Source: Monocercomonoides exilis
Lineage: Eukaryota; Preaxostyla; Oxymonadida; Polymastigidae
Reading direction: 5' to 3'
Length of the DNA stretch: 64,000 bases
NCBI GenBank assembly: GCA_001643675.2
Contig: LSRY02000016.1
Location: 248,001-312,000, forward strand
In this document: one piece after another, positions 37,691 through 50,425 of the stretch
Layout of the letters: each line of letters begins with the position of its first letter
Position numbering within the stretch: the first letter of the stretch is position 1
The notes under the pieces: model-generated
Told to the model about the DNA's origin: nothing
Database searches by the model: none
The model's input: the letters and a program-made list of their open reading frames with translations, nothing else
Made by a program: the position numbers and the translations under genes

Positions 37691-39923
37691 ATGCTTGCAT
37701 CAGGATACGCTTCAGATTTAAGCATACAAAGTGCACGCATTTCATCAAATAAAGTAGATGATTCTAATGTTAATAAATGGGTAATTCCTGAGGAATATTA
37801 TCGGCTTCTGGAGGAGTCAACAGAATATTCTTTTAATTCGGTTCATTATCGATGTCCAATGTATATTGGAGGTATTATTTTTTTTGAAACATATATAACT
37901 GGAAAAAAATTGTCGACTTATTATCTTTGTTAGGTCGAGATCTTGAAGGAAGAAGAATAGTTGTTATCATTCCAGCATATTTAAAAAAAGACATTGATAA
38001 AGAAACGCTAATAAGATATTGGATTAACAAAATTGATCCAATAGTTTGATATTTTCTCTTATTTTTATTCATTTATTCAATTGTTTTGAACTGAATCGAA
38101 GAAATTTGAGGAATATATTGTTGTGATAAACTGTACCAATGTGGTTGACAATGGAGATATTCCTATCGGGTGGAATTATTCTCTTTACAAAGTTTTGCCG
38201 TATGCGGTATGAAAGAACCGATTTTTTTTTTCTGGAATAAAGAATAAAAATTCACATAAATCTTTAGTACAAAAAGAATTTGAAGCGATTATTAATTGTG
38301 AAACCCACAAAAACAATACGTGCTGCTTTGAAAATGGCGCGATCGTTTGTCAGCGGAAAGTTTTTCCAGAAAGTTGAAATGCTGAATAAAACTGAAGAAC
38401 TAGATGCATTTGCGCATCCAGAGCAAATTCAACTACCCGCAATGTATCATCGCCCTTCTTTGGAGTTACGTTCTTTGCCAACATTTACAGGCATTCCACT
38501 TGACATGGCGCTCACACTTGAACTTTCAACTATTTTTATATCTGGAGCAGCGCGCCCGATTCCTCCTCATACTTTTATTCCTTTATTTATTTTGAACGTG
38601 ATATCCACTTTAATAAGGACAAACAGTTTGCAGTTTTTCATTTTTTTTTAAAAAAAGTTTGACATGACAACATCCATTTCCACACATGTTTTGTTTTCTT
38701 CAATTATTTGCACTTTAAATTGAATGATTTTTTATTCATACAAAAACACATATCAGCTCTGGCACAAAAAATGATATTTACGCTAGATCCAAATGAAGTC
38801 ATCTTTTCGTCGATGTGCAATGACCTCAATTATGGTGTGTAAATTTAATTTGAGTTAACAACAGACTGTTGAATACTTTTTATCTTCTTGTCTTTTCAGA
38901 TCCTTTCCACATAATTGTTGATGACACACCTGGAGAAGTGTTAATATCTCTTCTAAAATGGTATTTGCGGAGGATTCGCAATGGCCTCATAACATCTGCT
39001 ATTGTCGAGCGCTTACAAAAGGAGTGGGCTTACCCAGCTGATGGTGTGACATAATATATCTCAATATTCTCTTATTGATTGCCTCGCGCGCATTATTTAT
39101 GTTTGACGACAATTTTATTTTCTGTTTTCTAGAAAGCGAAGAATCTGTTAATGCATCAGCTGCATCTGCAATTAACATCCTCCTTTCGCTGCCTCGCGAG
39201 AATCGGGCGACGTTCCTTCTGCTGTTGGATCTGATGCGCGAGGTGTCCATCGCCCACAAAGAGCAGACCAACATGTCTCCTCTGCAGATCGCTGCTGTCT
39301 TCACACCTTATCTCCATCCCACTGAGCCTCTTTCCGCACCTCAATTTCTTGTCGCCTTCATCGAATTCATGATCGTGCATCTGGACACAGTTCACCCTCG
39401 CATCCTTTCTGAAAGCCTGAAGGAAGGCAACCCTTACGGAGCATTCCCACAGCGCCTCTTGCTCTCTGACCTGCCTGTTCTCCATGCCATGCTCAACAAG
39501 CTTATCCGCCACACGCAGTCTCCCCCAAACAAAAACCCGTTCATGAGCAGGCCTCTCACAGCTGCTGACCCAACGCGCTTCCACCAGGTGTACATCTTCA
39601 CTGCAGACGAGGTGAGGAGGCAGAGCATAACACCATCGATTCTGCTGATTACGAAGCTGAACAGAGATTTCAGGAGAGCAGGCACTGCTGCCAAGCAGAG
39701 CGTGAAAGTGGAACCTCCGCTGCCTCCGCCATCACAGCCGGGGCTGTCTTTCACTGATGATTTTCCTTCTTCGTCTTCTTCTGCTTCTGCTTCTTCCTCT
39801 TCCTCATCGTCTTCTTCTTCGTCTTCCTCAGCAATCTCATCAAGTGAATCTGTTTCAACCTTCTCGTCTTCTGCTTCTCCTTTAAGCGAACCAGATATTT
39901 CTGAGCATTCTGGAAGAGAATAA
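37691..39923 (+). CDS. Sec14/BCH-RhoGAP protein, ARHGAP1-like
   Basis: Exons 37691-37871, 37934-38043, 38102-38206, 38268-38625, 38757-38834, 38900-39043 and 39133-39923 all splice in frame. The N-terminal half is a Sec14/CRAL-TRIO-like domain (GRRIVVIIPAYLKK, YIVVINCTNVVDNGDIP, WNYSLYKVLPYAYKKNLKRLL). It leads into RhoGAP sequence (FTGIPLDMAL, then LLKWYLRRIRNGLI, LPRENRATFLLLLDLMREVS and NMSPLQIAAVFTPYL). This is the domain order of p50RhoGAP/ARHGAP1, a GTPase-activating protein for Rho-family GTPases. The segment that normally carries the catalytic arginine finger (EGIFR) reads QKMIFTLDP here, with Thr where Arg should be, so catalysis is doubtful. The tail is Ser-rich. All six introns lie in the first 1.45 kb, and the last exon is clearly GC-richer. 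Confidence 0.85.
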
Positions 39924-41431
39924 TTTTGTGATGTTAGATTATGTCAAGAATATTACAAGAAGTTTCAAAACTTTGTCATAATTATTTATCCACTTCTTCA
40001 TTTCGCTTCTTGATTTTTCTTCATAACATTTTTCGTGGTTCAGATATTCATTTTTCCTTGAACAATCATTGAAATGGCTTTTGTACAGCTTTTCTTGTTT
40101 CGTTTCTATTGATGCTATTGTATGTATATATTACATGTCATTTCGCTCTTCTGACAAATCTTTTTTATCTTGGGTTAAAGCAACTTCAACCAATATTTAG
40201 ACTTCACCTTCGCCATTCATTTCATCATAACCAAAATGCTAAAAATGACTTCTCCATTAGCAACTTTTTCTTTTCTTTTCTTTTCTTTTTTACTGATGAT
40301 ATTTTATAAAGAGATTCATTGTGCATTTAAAAAAAAAACGTTAATGTTCAAAAAGCATTTTATTTTATCAATTTTTATGTCTGTTTAATACTTTTAAAAA
40401 GATATTAACACTGACGATGCAAAATACAAAACTGAGTATGAAAATGAAAGGATTGAAAACTTCTAAAAAATTATAAAAGAAAAAAAGAAATATACAAATT
40501 AATAAAAAGGAATAAAAAGAAATAAAAAAAAAAGGAAAGAAAAAAGAAATAAAAAGCTTTAATTGTAATGAAAAGATGTTAATTAATAAATGTTTAAAGA
40601 GAGACAACGGAATTGGAAGATAAGCAGCAGATATACTTTTGGCCGAATCGCATTTGGCAAGTATAAAAAAGAACAATATTGTTAGTATTGCAAACGAAAA
40701 CTCCTCCAAGTAGAATTTAGTGTAAAGTCATAAACATAAATTGTTACATAGAACTGTTAATAAAAATGTTATTTTTTTTTTTTTTGAATACAGAGAGAAT
40801 ATAAAGAAAAGGCAAGAAGTTTATCTAATTACGATTAAGAAGATAACAAACTGAAGATTAAAAAATAATAAACCAGAATATCTCAATCAAATACGAAAAA
40901 CGGCCAAAAAGAAGAAAATATAAAGAAAATACATAACAAATCGCAAAAATAACCTGATAAAGAAAGAAAGAAAGAAAGAAAACCAACTTTCATACAAATA
41001 ATCAAGAGATTGAAATGGAGGCAAACAGATGCCATATAAAAACCAATTGGTTATTAAACAAAGTCATCATCTAACTTTTTTCGTGAGGAAGCAGAAAAGA
41101 AAGGAACGGGAAAAAAGGAAATAGAGAAAAAGAAAAGAGAAAAAGAAAAGAGAAAAAGAAAAGAGAAAAAGAAAAGAGAAAATATCAAGTTCAAAAAAAA
41201 GGTATCAAAATGGATAGTTTCATCAGGAAATGAAAGAATAATGCAAAAAAAGAAGAAGAGATCCACATAATGAATTGTTACAATGATATGCATAAAAGTG
41301 CTACAAAACAGTTGCAACACAAAAATACATGTTTTCTCATTGCAATTAAAAAATAACAAAAGTTTACATCAAAATAAAAAATAAACATACGTTGCTACAT
41401 TAAAAAAATCCAGTAAGATAAATAAACAAGT
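39924..41431. other. 1.5 kb AT-rich convergent spacer with simple repeats
   Basis: No supported gene. Contains A-rich simple sequence, including AGAA-type repeats near 40965-40980 and a tandem repeat at 41125-41180. The minus-strand hydrophobic ORFs here read through simple sequence and are not credible. Confidence 0.6.
41122..41180. repeat. 13-bp tandem repeat, about 4 copies
   Basis: The unit GAAAAAGAAAAGA recurs four times in tandem just downstream of the kinase gene stop codon. Confidence 0.85.
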
Positions 41432-43091
41432 CTACAGAATAACACAGCACAGAAAACCTTTCTGGTGTTGGTGTTGAGAATAAGAAGGGGAGTGTGCTTC
41501 AGCAGGCGAATCAGCATAGTCAGATGCATCATTCGCATGGAGCGCTGACGATGTGGACTGTGCTTGGGGATAGCCTGCTGAAGGCCTGGGAGAAGCTAAA
41601 GATACAAATGAAGAGGAAGAGGAAGAAGAAGAAGATGATGATGATGATGAAGCAGAAGTAGATGAAGAAGAGGAAGAGGAAGAAGAGGAAGAGGAGGAAG
41701 GTGCGTGTGGCGTAGTGGGAGTGGAAGGATATGCCTGCATCGACGCATCCAGTGGGTTGAGTGTCTGCTGGTTGATCTTCGCTGACACGCCGCTCTGCTG
41801 CGATAGAAGAGAGGCAGAAAGAGGCGTCGACGAAGACGAAGACATCACCGTCGCATATGTCTGCAGATCTGTCTGCGATGCCTCGTGTCCATCGCGTCCA
41901 TCGTGCCCATCGCTAGCCCCTTTCCACAGCTCCTTCTGTGTGTCGTTGTCTGCCCCTGTCCTTCCCGGCAGCTCTTCTGTGTCAAACAGCTGCTTCGCCT
42001 GGAGCGAGTAGATCACCTCTGCCTCGCTCAGGCTGAGCACATCGCCCCGCCCGCTGAACGGGTCGTGCGAGTTGAGCGAGTCGAAGTGGAGGATGTCTCT
42101 GTTTGTGTGCGAGAGAACGCTGTCAATCGACGGCGAGCAGCATCCAGGCAGCATCTGCATGTCGATGTTGAGCCCTTCTCTCCTGCCTTCGTTGTCATAC
42201 GGGAGAGAATAGAGGGATGAGTATGTCTGACACTTGTGTGACTGACTGGATGTTGGCTGGATGACGGAGGAGCAGTGGAGCATCGAGCTTGTCTCGTTGG
42301 AGGTGCTGTGTGGAGAAGGAGATACAATCGAGATCTGATGAGAAGGAGGAGACATCATCGGCGAGCGCTGGGAAGAAGACGGGCAGTTGGACTCCTCACC
42401 TGCTGAGAAGGTTGTCAGCACTCCGACTGACTGGAAGGAGGCTGGGGACATGATGCGCATAGATGGCCCAATCTCAGAGTTCTGCGGAGAGAAGAGGAGA
42501 GAGGGCGCGAGGGACGGGCAGTTCGGCATGATAGAGCCAGCAGAGACTACAGCAGAGGCGCCCACGACGTTGTCGGGAGAGGCACAGAGTGAAGGCAGGA
42601 TGGGGCTGTGGATGGAGGAGAGCGGGGAGATTGGAGGGAGAGGAGAGAGGGAAGTGTGGCGGGTGCTCTGATAGTTGGAGAAGGAGGAAGGAGACTGCAG
42701 ATGAGGGTAGAGAGATGACTGGAGAGTGGCGTGCTGGTGGAGCTGCTGGGGCTGCTGTGTCTTCTGCTGCGAAGTGTTACTGCTGCTGCCGATGCTGTTG
42801 ATGTTTGTGGTACTTCCGTTAAGTGACGGAGGCAGTGAATAAGGATAGAAGGAGAGCGAGCGGTGGCCCTGGAGAGCCTTTGGCTGGATGGGTTGAGGAG
42901 AAGTGGTGGTGCTGGGTGAGGTGGGGAGGTGGCCGAGGGTGCTGGAAGAGAGGTAGTGTGAGGAGCTAAGCTGAGAAGGATTGGATGTGGAAGACAGCTG
43001 AGAGGCAGGGAGTGAAGAGGAAAAGGTATTTTCTGAGGCAAGGGAAGAAGAAGAGGAGGAGGAAGAAGAGGAAGAGGATGATAATAATAGC

Positions 43092-43127
<36 letters not shown>

Positions 43128-46100
43128 GACGATGAAGAGGATGACGATGCCAAGCCAGGATTAGCATTAGCGCTAGCACTGAGTTTTTGACTCGAAGAGG
43201 AGACGGCCGAGTGAGACGGCTGCTGGAGAGAGGAGAAAGAGGAAGAGAATGCAGGTGAGAGAGGCAGATCGCCCTGTCTGGAGGCGTCGTCGTGTGTGTG
43301 CACACCGCTGGAGTCTGATTCTTCCTTGATCGGCTGCATCATCGGCGCCTTGGTCTCAGCTGGTGTCCACAAAGGAGTTCGTATTGGATGATGCACGGCA
43401 GGTGTGTTGAACTGGGGAAGTGATTGCTGATCGTCTTCGAAGTCGGAGGAGGAGTCGCTGAAGCTGGAGGAGGCAGAGATGACAGACTGAGGGGGCATAA
43501 GGGAGTTGATGACGGGTGACATGTGAGGAGGGAGCGGGAGTGGTTTGGATTGGAGATAGGAAGGAGAGGAAGAGGAGGAGGAAGAGGAGGATGAGGATGA
43601 TGAAGAAGATGAAGAGGAGGAGGAAGAGGATGAAGAAGAAATGGATGATGACGAAGATGAAGAGAATGCATGCATATACGAAGAAGAAGAGTAAGGGGAA
43701 AGAGGAGAGAGAGGGATGACAGGAGAAGGAGAGCAGGGATCCGGAGGTGTTGAAGTGGATGTCTTGTAGTTGTAAGGGAGGATTTTTGTCTTGGTGACTT
43801 GGTGAGGTGGCTGGAAGAGGCTGATCTCAGACGGCATGCTGTTCCTCCTGGCCTGCGTGTCAAACACAGGCGTCGTCGGCTGGTTGGTGCTTCTGTCGGT
43901 GTCGAGGTATGTCAGAGACTTCACGTCCTTCTCGACGGGAGGGAAGCTGTGGCCGTTTGGGAGGGCTGAGTCCTTGGTGGGTGTGCTGGCGAAGAAAGGG
44001 CAGAAAGGAGGAGGAGAAGTGGGAGTGACAAAGGCAGGCGACATGGCAGGGGAGAAGGTTTGCAGATAGGACACATCTGTCTCTTTCCCTTTGGAGATGT
44101 CAATCGCATCGCTGGGCTTCTTAGGCGGTGTTGTCTGATGTGTGGAGGAGACTAAGTGTGGCTGTTGGGTGCCAACAGGAGGAGTAGAAGAAGAAGAAGA
44201 AGATGATGAAGAGGATGATGACGAAGAAGGGTTGGAAGAAGACGATGTGGAATAAGTTCTTGAGAGCGATGTCGAAAAAGGGAGGGAAGGCGACTGCGAG
44301 CGATGGCCAGACACAATCTGCTGATGTTGCTGTTGTTGTTGTTGTTGGCGATATGGCTGCAGAGGAGGCGGTGGAGAAAGCACACGTGGCGGCGAGAGAG
44401 ACGAGAAGAAAGGGCCTTCCTTTGCAGACGGCAGCACCAGCGCTCCTTTGGGCAGTCTGGTGTTGTTGGCTGTTGTGTTTGTGGCTGTGTTGGCAGCTGT
44501 GTTTGGGTTGGTGTTGAGGATGTCAGGTGTCATCAGCACTTGCTGTGTGTCGTTGGCTACAGGCTGAAATGACAGACGCCGCACATTCTGCTCATTGGGC
44601 TGTTTCTTCTCGAAGTCTGAGTTCTGATCACGTTGCTGCAGTTGTTGCTGTTGTTGCTGTTGCATCTGTATCTGTTGCATCTGTTGTTGTTGTTGTTGCT
44701 GCTGCTGATAATTCACCTGGCCCCGCATGCTCCGCTGGATCTGTTGGTTCTGCCGGTCTGTCGATTCGTCTGGTGGGATGTCCAACTCTGCCCTTTTCCC
44801 TTCCTCTTCGTTGGAGATCACGTCGTTCAGCCGCTGGTGGATGTGCTTGTTGATCTCTTCTGCGCCTCTCTTCTTCAGAATCTCCAGCTGCCTCTCGTGT
44901 GCCTTCGCTTTCGCCCTCTCTCGCTCCATCTCTGCCTCCAGCTCCCTCATCTTCTGCTTGAACCTTTCCCTGCTCACTCGCTCTTTCTCCGCCTCGTCGA
45001 TTTCTTCCCACTCAAACGGTCCGCTCACGTCGCACTTCTGCGTCAGCGCGTGCCGCCGGATGTTTTCGCGCATCGAGTCGTATGGAATGGGCTCTCCGTC
45101 ACGCAGTGCAAAGATCTGCCTCAGGAGAAGATGCAGAAGCACCGAAAACGAAGGCGGCACCCGGTTGCAGATCGCAAAGGTGGGGAGATACTGCTGCTTC
45201 AGGGCAAATACCTCATCCTTTATTTTAAAAATTGTTGCATTTACGTTTTAGTGGAAATGGAATTCATTGAATATGTTGAGAAAAAATTACAAATGATAAA
45301 ATCCAAAGCAAAAAAAGAGTTTAAAAGACACTAAAAAAAGTTACATCACACTTTATCAGTTACATTTGTCCAAGGAAATTTACCTGCTAATAGCTCGATC
45401 ATCATTAAGATTAATGAAAGAACATCATCTGCTGGGCCAAGCTCCTTTCCAAGATGAGCATTTACAGAAGCATATCGAGTCGTTCCTCGAAAAGGGCATC
45501 CGTACATTAACTATTGAATAAATATAATTGGAAAATTGTGTACAAATGAACCACAAATTATTGAATGAACAAAATTTTATTTTCTGAAGCATACAGGAAG
45601 CGGAACGCCATTTTCCATTCTGATCTTTTTTGCTAGACCCAAATCAATCAAATATAATGTTCCTCGCATATTTCTTTTTCTTCCAATAACGAAATTTCCC
45701 TTCAATAAAAGTCAAACAATAAAATAAAAAAATAACATTGAATTAGCCAAGAAAAAAAAAACTCTTCATACAGGTTTTATATCTCTATGAACATAGCCTG
45801 CTTTATGCATGGATTCAAGAGCGCTTAACCCCTGCATTCCTATTTTCAAGCAAGTTTGCAGTGTAAATCGATAAGGTGGCTTTGCGTTCACCAACTCTCT
45901 TTTGGGTAAATAAAAAATACAAAAGGATATATTTTGAATTTTTTAAAATTGTCAATAACAAATCGCAAACAAAAGACTTGGCCCCAAAAGTTCCATTGAT
46001 AAAAATTTATAATTTTTGTGACTTCCATATCCATAGTACTTTGCGAAATGAGGTTGATCTAAAAAATGTATTAAAAAAGAAATTGAAAACATAATTCTGC

Positions 46101-46518
46101 TTAAACTCACTTTCAAATAAAAACCTTGCAATTCTTTCAATACATATGCTTCTGTAGCTAAAAGTATTCTCTGATCATGGACTTCTTCAAATTTCAATGC
46201 GACTTGCTTTTGGGATGTTGGTGAAGAAAATTGCGCTTCAAAAATCTCTCCAAATGATCCAGCACCAATTCGACGCACCAAAGTATACTGGGATTTAATT
46301 ACTTCGCCAATTTGTAATTGCAAAGAAACTGGCTGAAGGGCCATTTGTTCCTTGGATACACCAACTCCAACCGCCTTTTTGTTAAAATCTATTGTTATGG
46401 TTATAAAATCATTAACCATATATAGGGCTGGATCACGGCTCTTTGTGGTTATTCTTTTCTGCTTTCTGCTCCGTCTTGACTGACTAATCTCGTCTAGGTC
46501 TGCATGAATGTTACACAT
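41432..46518 (-). CDS. TTBK/CK1-family protein kinase with very long Ser/Gln-rich tail
   Basis: The kinase domain is split over several short exons upstream of 45.2 kb. The glycine loop is RRIGAGSFGEIF; the catalytic Lys is in VALKFEEV. The third exon gives PPYRFTLQTCLKIGMQGLSA and VHRDIKP, followed by GNFVIGR. The DFG position reads DLG in YLIDLGLAKK. GTTRYASVNAHLGKELGPAD is closer to tau-tubulin kinases (RYASVNAH) than to classical CK1, and KFPWTNVTDK follows. A single exon from about 45.22 kb to the TAG at 41432 holds the end of the C-lobe, a charged coiled coil (EKERVSRERFKQKMRELEAE and beyond) and about 1,100 residues of low-complexity Ser/Pro/Gln. The final residues FLCCVIL include two cysteines that could be lipidated, which is speculation. 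The start at 46518 leaves only 56 bp to the divergent PTB gene; a downstream Met is possible. Confidence 0.87.
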
Positions 46519-46574
46519 ACAATTTTTGCTGTTCGATTAATTATATTTTTAACTGTTTATTAAATGCAGAAAAC
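46519..46574. promoter_or_regulatory. 56 bp divergent promoter region (kinase / PTB-like)
   Basis: The shortest start-to-start gap in the window. If both start calls are right, the two promoters overlap or extend into the genes. Confidence 0.45.
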
Positions 46575-48085
46575 ATGAGCTTTACAAATTCAACGCGTAG
46601 TCCTGTTTCCTCTTCTGAACGTCCTCAGAATCCTCCATCTAAAGTTGTTCATTTTCGTAATGTTAGCTCTGATATCACGCAGGTTTGAAGATCTTTCGTA
46701 ATTCTTTTTACTCAACAATAAATATTTTGAAATGTTTTTAGTCCGATCTTACTGAGCTCTGCTCAAAGTATGGTGCTGTTACTGCTGTTCTTATGCTTAA
46801 AGCAAAGAATCAAGCACTCGTCCAATTTCAAGATTTAGCTGGAGCTGTTAACTTTATCACTGCGTGCTCAAAATTCGCTCCTTCAATCAGGTATCTTTTT
46901 TTTTTATTTATATAAACATCTCACAAACCCATCGTTGATAAAAATAGAACTGTGCCAGTTTATCCACAATATTCAAACCACAGTGAAATACAAACACCTG
47001 CTCCAACTCCAGGATCGGAGAATTCACGAATCCTTTTATGTACCATTCAAAATCCATACTATTCAATTACTGTTGATGTTCTCAACACCATCTTCTCCCC
47101 ATATGAAACTCAGCATACAACCGTTGAAAAAGTTGTTATCTTTCAAAAAACTGCTGGTCTTCAAGCTCTCGTTCAGTTTAGCAACCCAGAATCCGCAATG
47201 AAAGCAAAAACTTTATTAGATGGAAAGAATATTTACAGCAATTGCTGCACCCTCCAAATTCAATTTAGTAACTTATCTGATCTGACAATTAAAGAGAATT
47301 CTGAAAAATCTCGTGATTTTACCAATCCATCATTGCCAGAAAGAGGAAGCACGGGTGATGGGTTGCTCGGAATTGAGGGCACAGACGGAAGAACAAGAGG
47401 AGTTATGGGATTAATGGGTCCAGCTGCGTTTGGTCGCAGTGGTATGGGTGGAATGGGTGGAATGGGAGGTATGGGAAGTGGAGTTCCTTCAACAAGCGAG
47501 AGATGCGTTCTTCTTGTGTCTGGCTTTCCATCAGACCGTGTGGGATGCGAACAATTGTTTAACTTATTTAGCAATTATGGAACAATTATTCGTATTAAGA
47601 TTTTGTTTTCAAAGGCAAACATGGCACTTGTGCAATTTGCGGAAGGTGGACAGGCAACACAGGCCCTGAACTTTTTGCGTAATGTGCGTATGTTCGGATC
47701 AACTTTGGAAATCAATTATTCCAAATTCCCGTCCATTACTGAACCATCTCGTCCCTCTTCAGATGGAAAGACCGTTACATATGAAGGATCTCACCAAAAC
47801 CGCTACCAACGTTATGGACAGGCAAATCTGAGGAACATGACAGCACCAACGGACGTGTTACATATAAGTGGACTTGCAACAGGAACAACGGAAGAAGATT
47901 TGGTTCAACATCTTCAAAGAGTGTCACCTGTTGTTGGAGCAAAAATATTTGAGCATTCTGATAAACTGATGGCATTGGTGCAATTTGACTCGGAAGAAAG
48001 TTCAATTAATGCAATGTGCATGCTTCACAACACAATATTGAATGGAAAACATATCCGTCTTTCGTTCACACGCAGCCGCATTTAA
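46575..48085 (+). CDS. PTB/hnRNP L-like RNA-binding protein with multiple RRMs
   Basis: Three exons: 46575 to about 46683, about 46741-46891, and about 46950-48085. RRM1 opens with VVHFRNVSSDITQSDLTELC and has ALVQFQD as RNP1. RRM2 is LLCTIQNPYYSITVDVL with ALVQFSNPESAMKAKTLLDG. A Gly/Met-rich linker (repeated GGMGGMGG, 47445-47475) leads to RRM3 (CVLLVSGFPSDRVGCEQLF, MALVQFAEGGQATQAL). RRM4 follows (VLHISGLATGTTEEDLV, MALVQFDSEESSINAM), and the protein ends HIRLSFTRSRI, a PTB/hnRNP L-type C terminus. The A-L-V-Q-F RNP1 variants lacking aromatic residues are characteristic of the PTB family, which regulates alternative splicing and binds pyrimidine tracts. Unlike neighbouring large genes, its last exon keeps AT-rich codon usage. 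Confidence 0.92.
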
Positions 48086-48971
48086 GTTCGTTAAAGCAAA
48101 GTCCACTCTCCGATGGGAGAAGAGAATACAAAAGATAAAAAGGAGGGAAAAAATGAAGGAGAATGATACTTGATAGAATGGGGAAAAGTGATTACTGAAT
48201 TTTCTTTCTTTTTATCTTTGGATTTGATTATGTTTTGCAATGTATTCTATTTGTTGCTTTCATTTTTGAAACCTTTCCACTAGTTGCTATTTCAGTTGTT
48301 TTGCCACTTTGTTTTCTTTTAAATATTCGTCACTTTCACAGTGCTTTCTTCTGCTTATTCATAAAACTGCTTATATCATGTAGAATTAAGTTCGATTTCT
48401 TTTATTATGTTGTTATTACCAAATTTTTTCATCAAAAATAATTGTTATTCGAAAAAGAATAATTCAAATTCAAAAGACACAAAATTTTTCGCTAACAAAT
48501 TAATAATCATTCAAATTTTGCCTGAAAGGCATTTTATATGAATTGTATTTTTTATTTCAATAAAAACCACCATTTTTTGCTGAATATCATTTTCTTTAAA
48601 AGAAAGAAAGAAGAAAAGAAGAGAAAAGAGAAAAACGTGTTCTATTTCAGAAACTTGAGAAATCATTTTGATGTGATTCTCAAAACTGACTACAAACAAA
48701 AAAGCGCTTTTTGAAAATGCAAAACCAGATAAAAAAAAAATCATTCAGCCGTCGTCCTCAAAGATTCAGCGATGTGGATGGTCGACGGGCGATAAATGAA
48801 AAATTCAACCAGAAAAAACAAATCAAAATAAAGGTAAATAAAGTTTCCTCTTCCCTTTATAAGAAGAGTGCATCAACAAGCCATCTGGAAAATACAATCT
48901 GCTTCATTCTCAAATATCTCAAAAATAATAAAGCATTTCAAATCAAATCAAATAAATATGTATTTTTGAGC
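48086..48971. other. AT-rich convergent spacer
   Basis: About 890 bp between convergent gene ends. It holds short A-rich and pyrimidine-rich stretches and no supported gene. Confidence 0.55.
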
Positions 48972-50398
48972 TTACAAATATATAAAATATTTTGATGCAT
49001 TTTGACCTATCATGGGCATAATACACATGAACGCATATTTCTTCATTCCATGATAGCTTGTGATGGCATCTTCGTATCCTTCTTCTTCCAGCCAATCATA
49101 CAATTTCCTTTTTATCATCTCTCTTTTCACTTCGAGTCTGATATCATACCTCATTCTTTTCAAACTACTGAAAAGTTCGCAAACAACTTCTAAACAATTT
49201 TCTATAGCATCACGTTTTAATGTCCATTGAAATAGTTCTTCCATAATGTAATCAAAAGCACCTCCATTCAGAAGGCCATCAATTCTTAAATAAAAAGTAT
49301 GTGCAATTTGAGTTAAAGGAACAAAACTAATGTTAAATAGTCTCGGTTCATTTTCTCCTGCGACTTTGCAAATCCCGATAAGGCTGTGAACAAGTTCTTG
49401 GTCCTCTTTCCAAAAATCACAAAGTGATAAATAGTCTCTCGCTTCCTCAATCCATTTAAAGATTAAACGAACTTTGAACGCTTCTTCTCTACTTCTTTCT
49501 TCTTCTTTCTTCTTCCAATCCACTTCTTTTGTCAGCACTTCCAATTCTCTAGCTATTTCGCTTGCAATATTAAGCTCATTTGCTACTGCTTCTTTAAATT
49601 TTCGATCTAGATTTAATCTTTCTAATAAGAAATTCCAAGCAGAATGGTAGGCTACATGCGTCAGATTTCTATGCTCCCCATGATATTGTATAATTTCTAT
49701 CATCTCATTCAGGAATAACCCTTTTTCTACTGTCTATCATTAATAAATCCAAAAATCAATGAACATAAAATAATAACAAAATCATTTATACAGCGTATTT
49801 TCCTATGTTACTCAAAGCAAATAATGCTATTTCTACTTCCATTTGAGTCATCTCGTTTTTTTCTTTCTTCAGCGCAACTTTCAAAACGTAACGCACGCAA
49901 ATCGGTACCAATTCCGATGAACTGAAATAATCATCCAGTATTAGATAGCATATGCAAAGATCAACAAGAAGCTTTTCATCCTTTTCAAATTTCTTCTTAT
50001 CTTCTTCAATTATCATCTTCTCAAATTTTTGCTTCAAGTAAGAATTGCATATTCTCGTCTTGAACATGGATTTCTTCGTTTCGTAACATTCAATATGCTT
50101 CAGCAACATAATCACAGTTTCCGTTGTCATTTTCTTCTCTTCAAACATTTTGTTGATTTTGCCTAAATTTTTATTCCAAAGCATTTGAATCAATTCATCT
50201 TCATTCATTTCTTCCATTATTTCATTTATTTCTTTAATTTTCTGTTTCTTTTCACTCTCATCGCAATCTTCTGGTTCAGAAAACAATTCTGAAAAGATAT
50301 GAATAAACATATATTTTCTGAAAAGAAAAAAATTAAAGCAAACTTGAAAACTTTTCAATATATGTTATTATATGAGTTTTATCATTTATTGCACTCAT
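48972..50398 (-). CDS. Helical Lys/Glu-rich protein of a lineage-expanded family
   Basis: Three exons. Exon 1 (start 50398) encodes MSAINDKTHIITYIEKFS. Exon 2 begins after a TTTTCAG acceptor near 50290 with KLFSEPEDCDESEKK. Its core reads EINEIMEEMNEDELIQMLWN, then VIMLLKHIECYETKK and ELVPICVRYVLKVALKKE. Exon 3, after the acceptor at about 49734, runs TVEKGLFLNEMIEIIQYHGE to a TAA at 48972. The whole protein is alpha-helical and highly charged, perhaps armadillo- or HEAT-like, with no catalytic motif. From memory it resembles a large protein family of unknown function in Monocercomonoides; this has not been checked by search. In-frame ATGs also lie upstream at 50425 and 50443. I prefer 50398 because it matches the opening I recall for relatives. 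Confidence 0.7.
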
Positions 50399-50425
50399 TT
50401 TATTCATTATATATTCTACACTCAT

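Noticed and set aside
40368-41359. Phe/Ile-rich minus-strand ORFs in the convergent spacer
   Set aside because: They read through A-rich simple repeats and show no motif or splice support.
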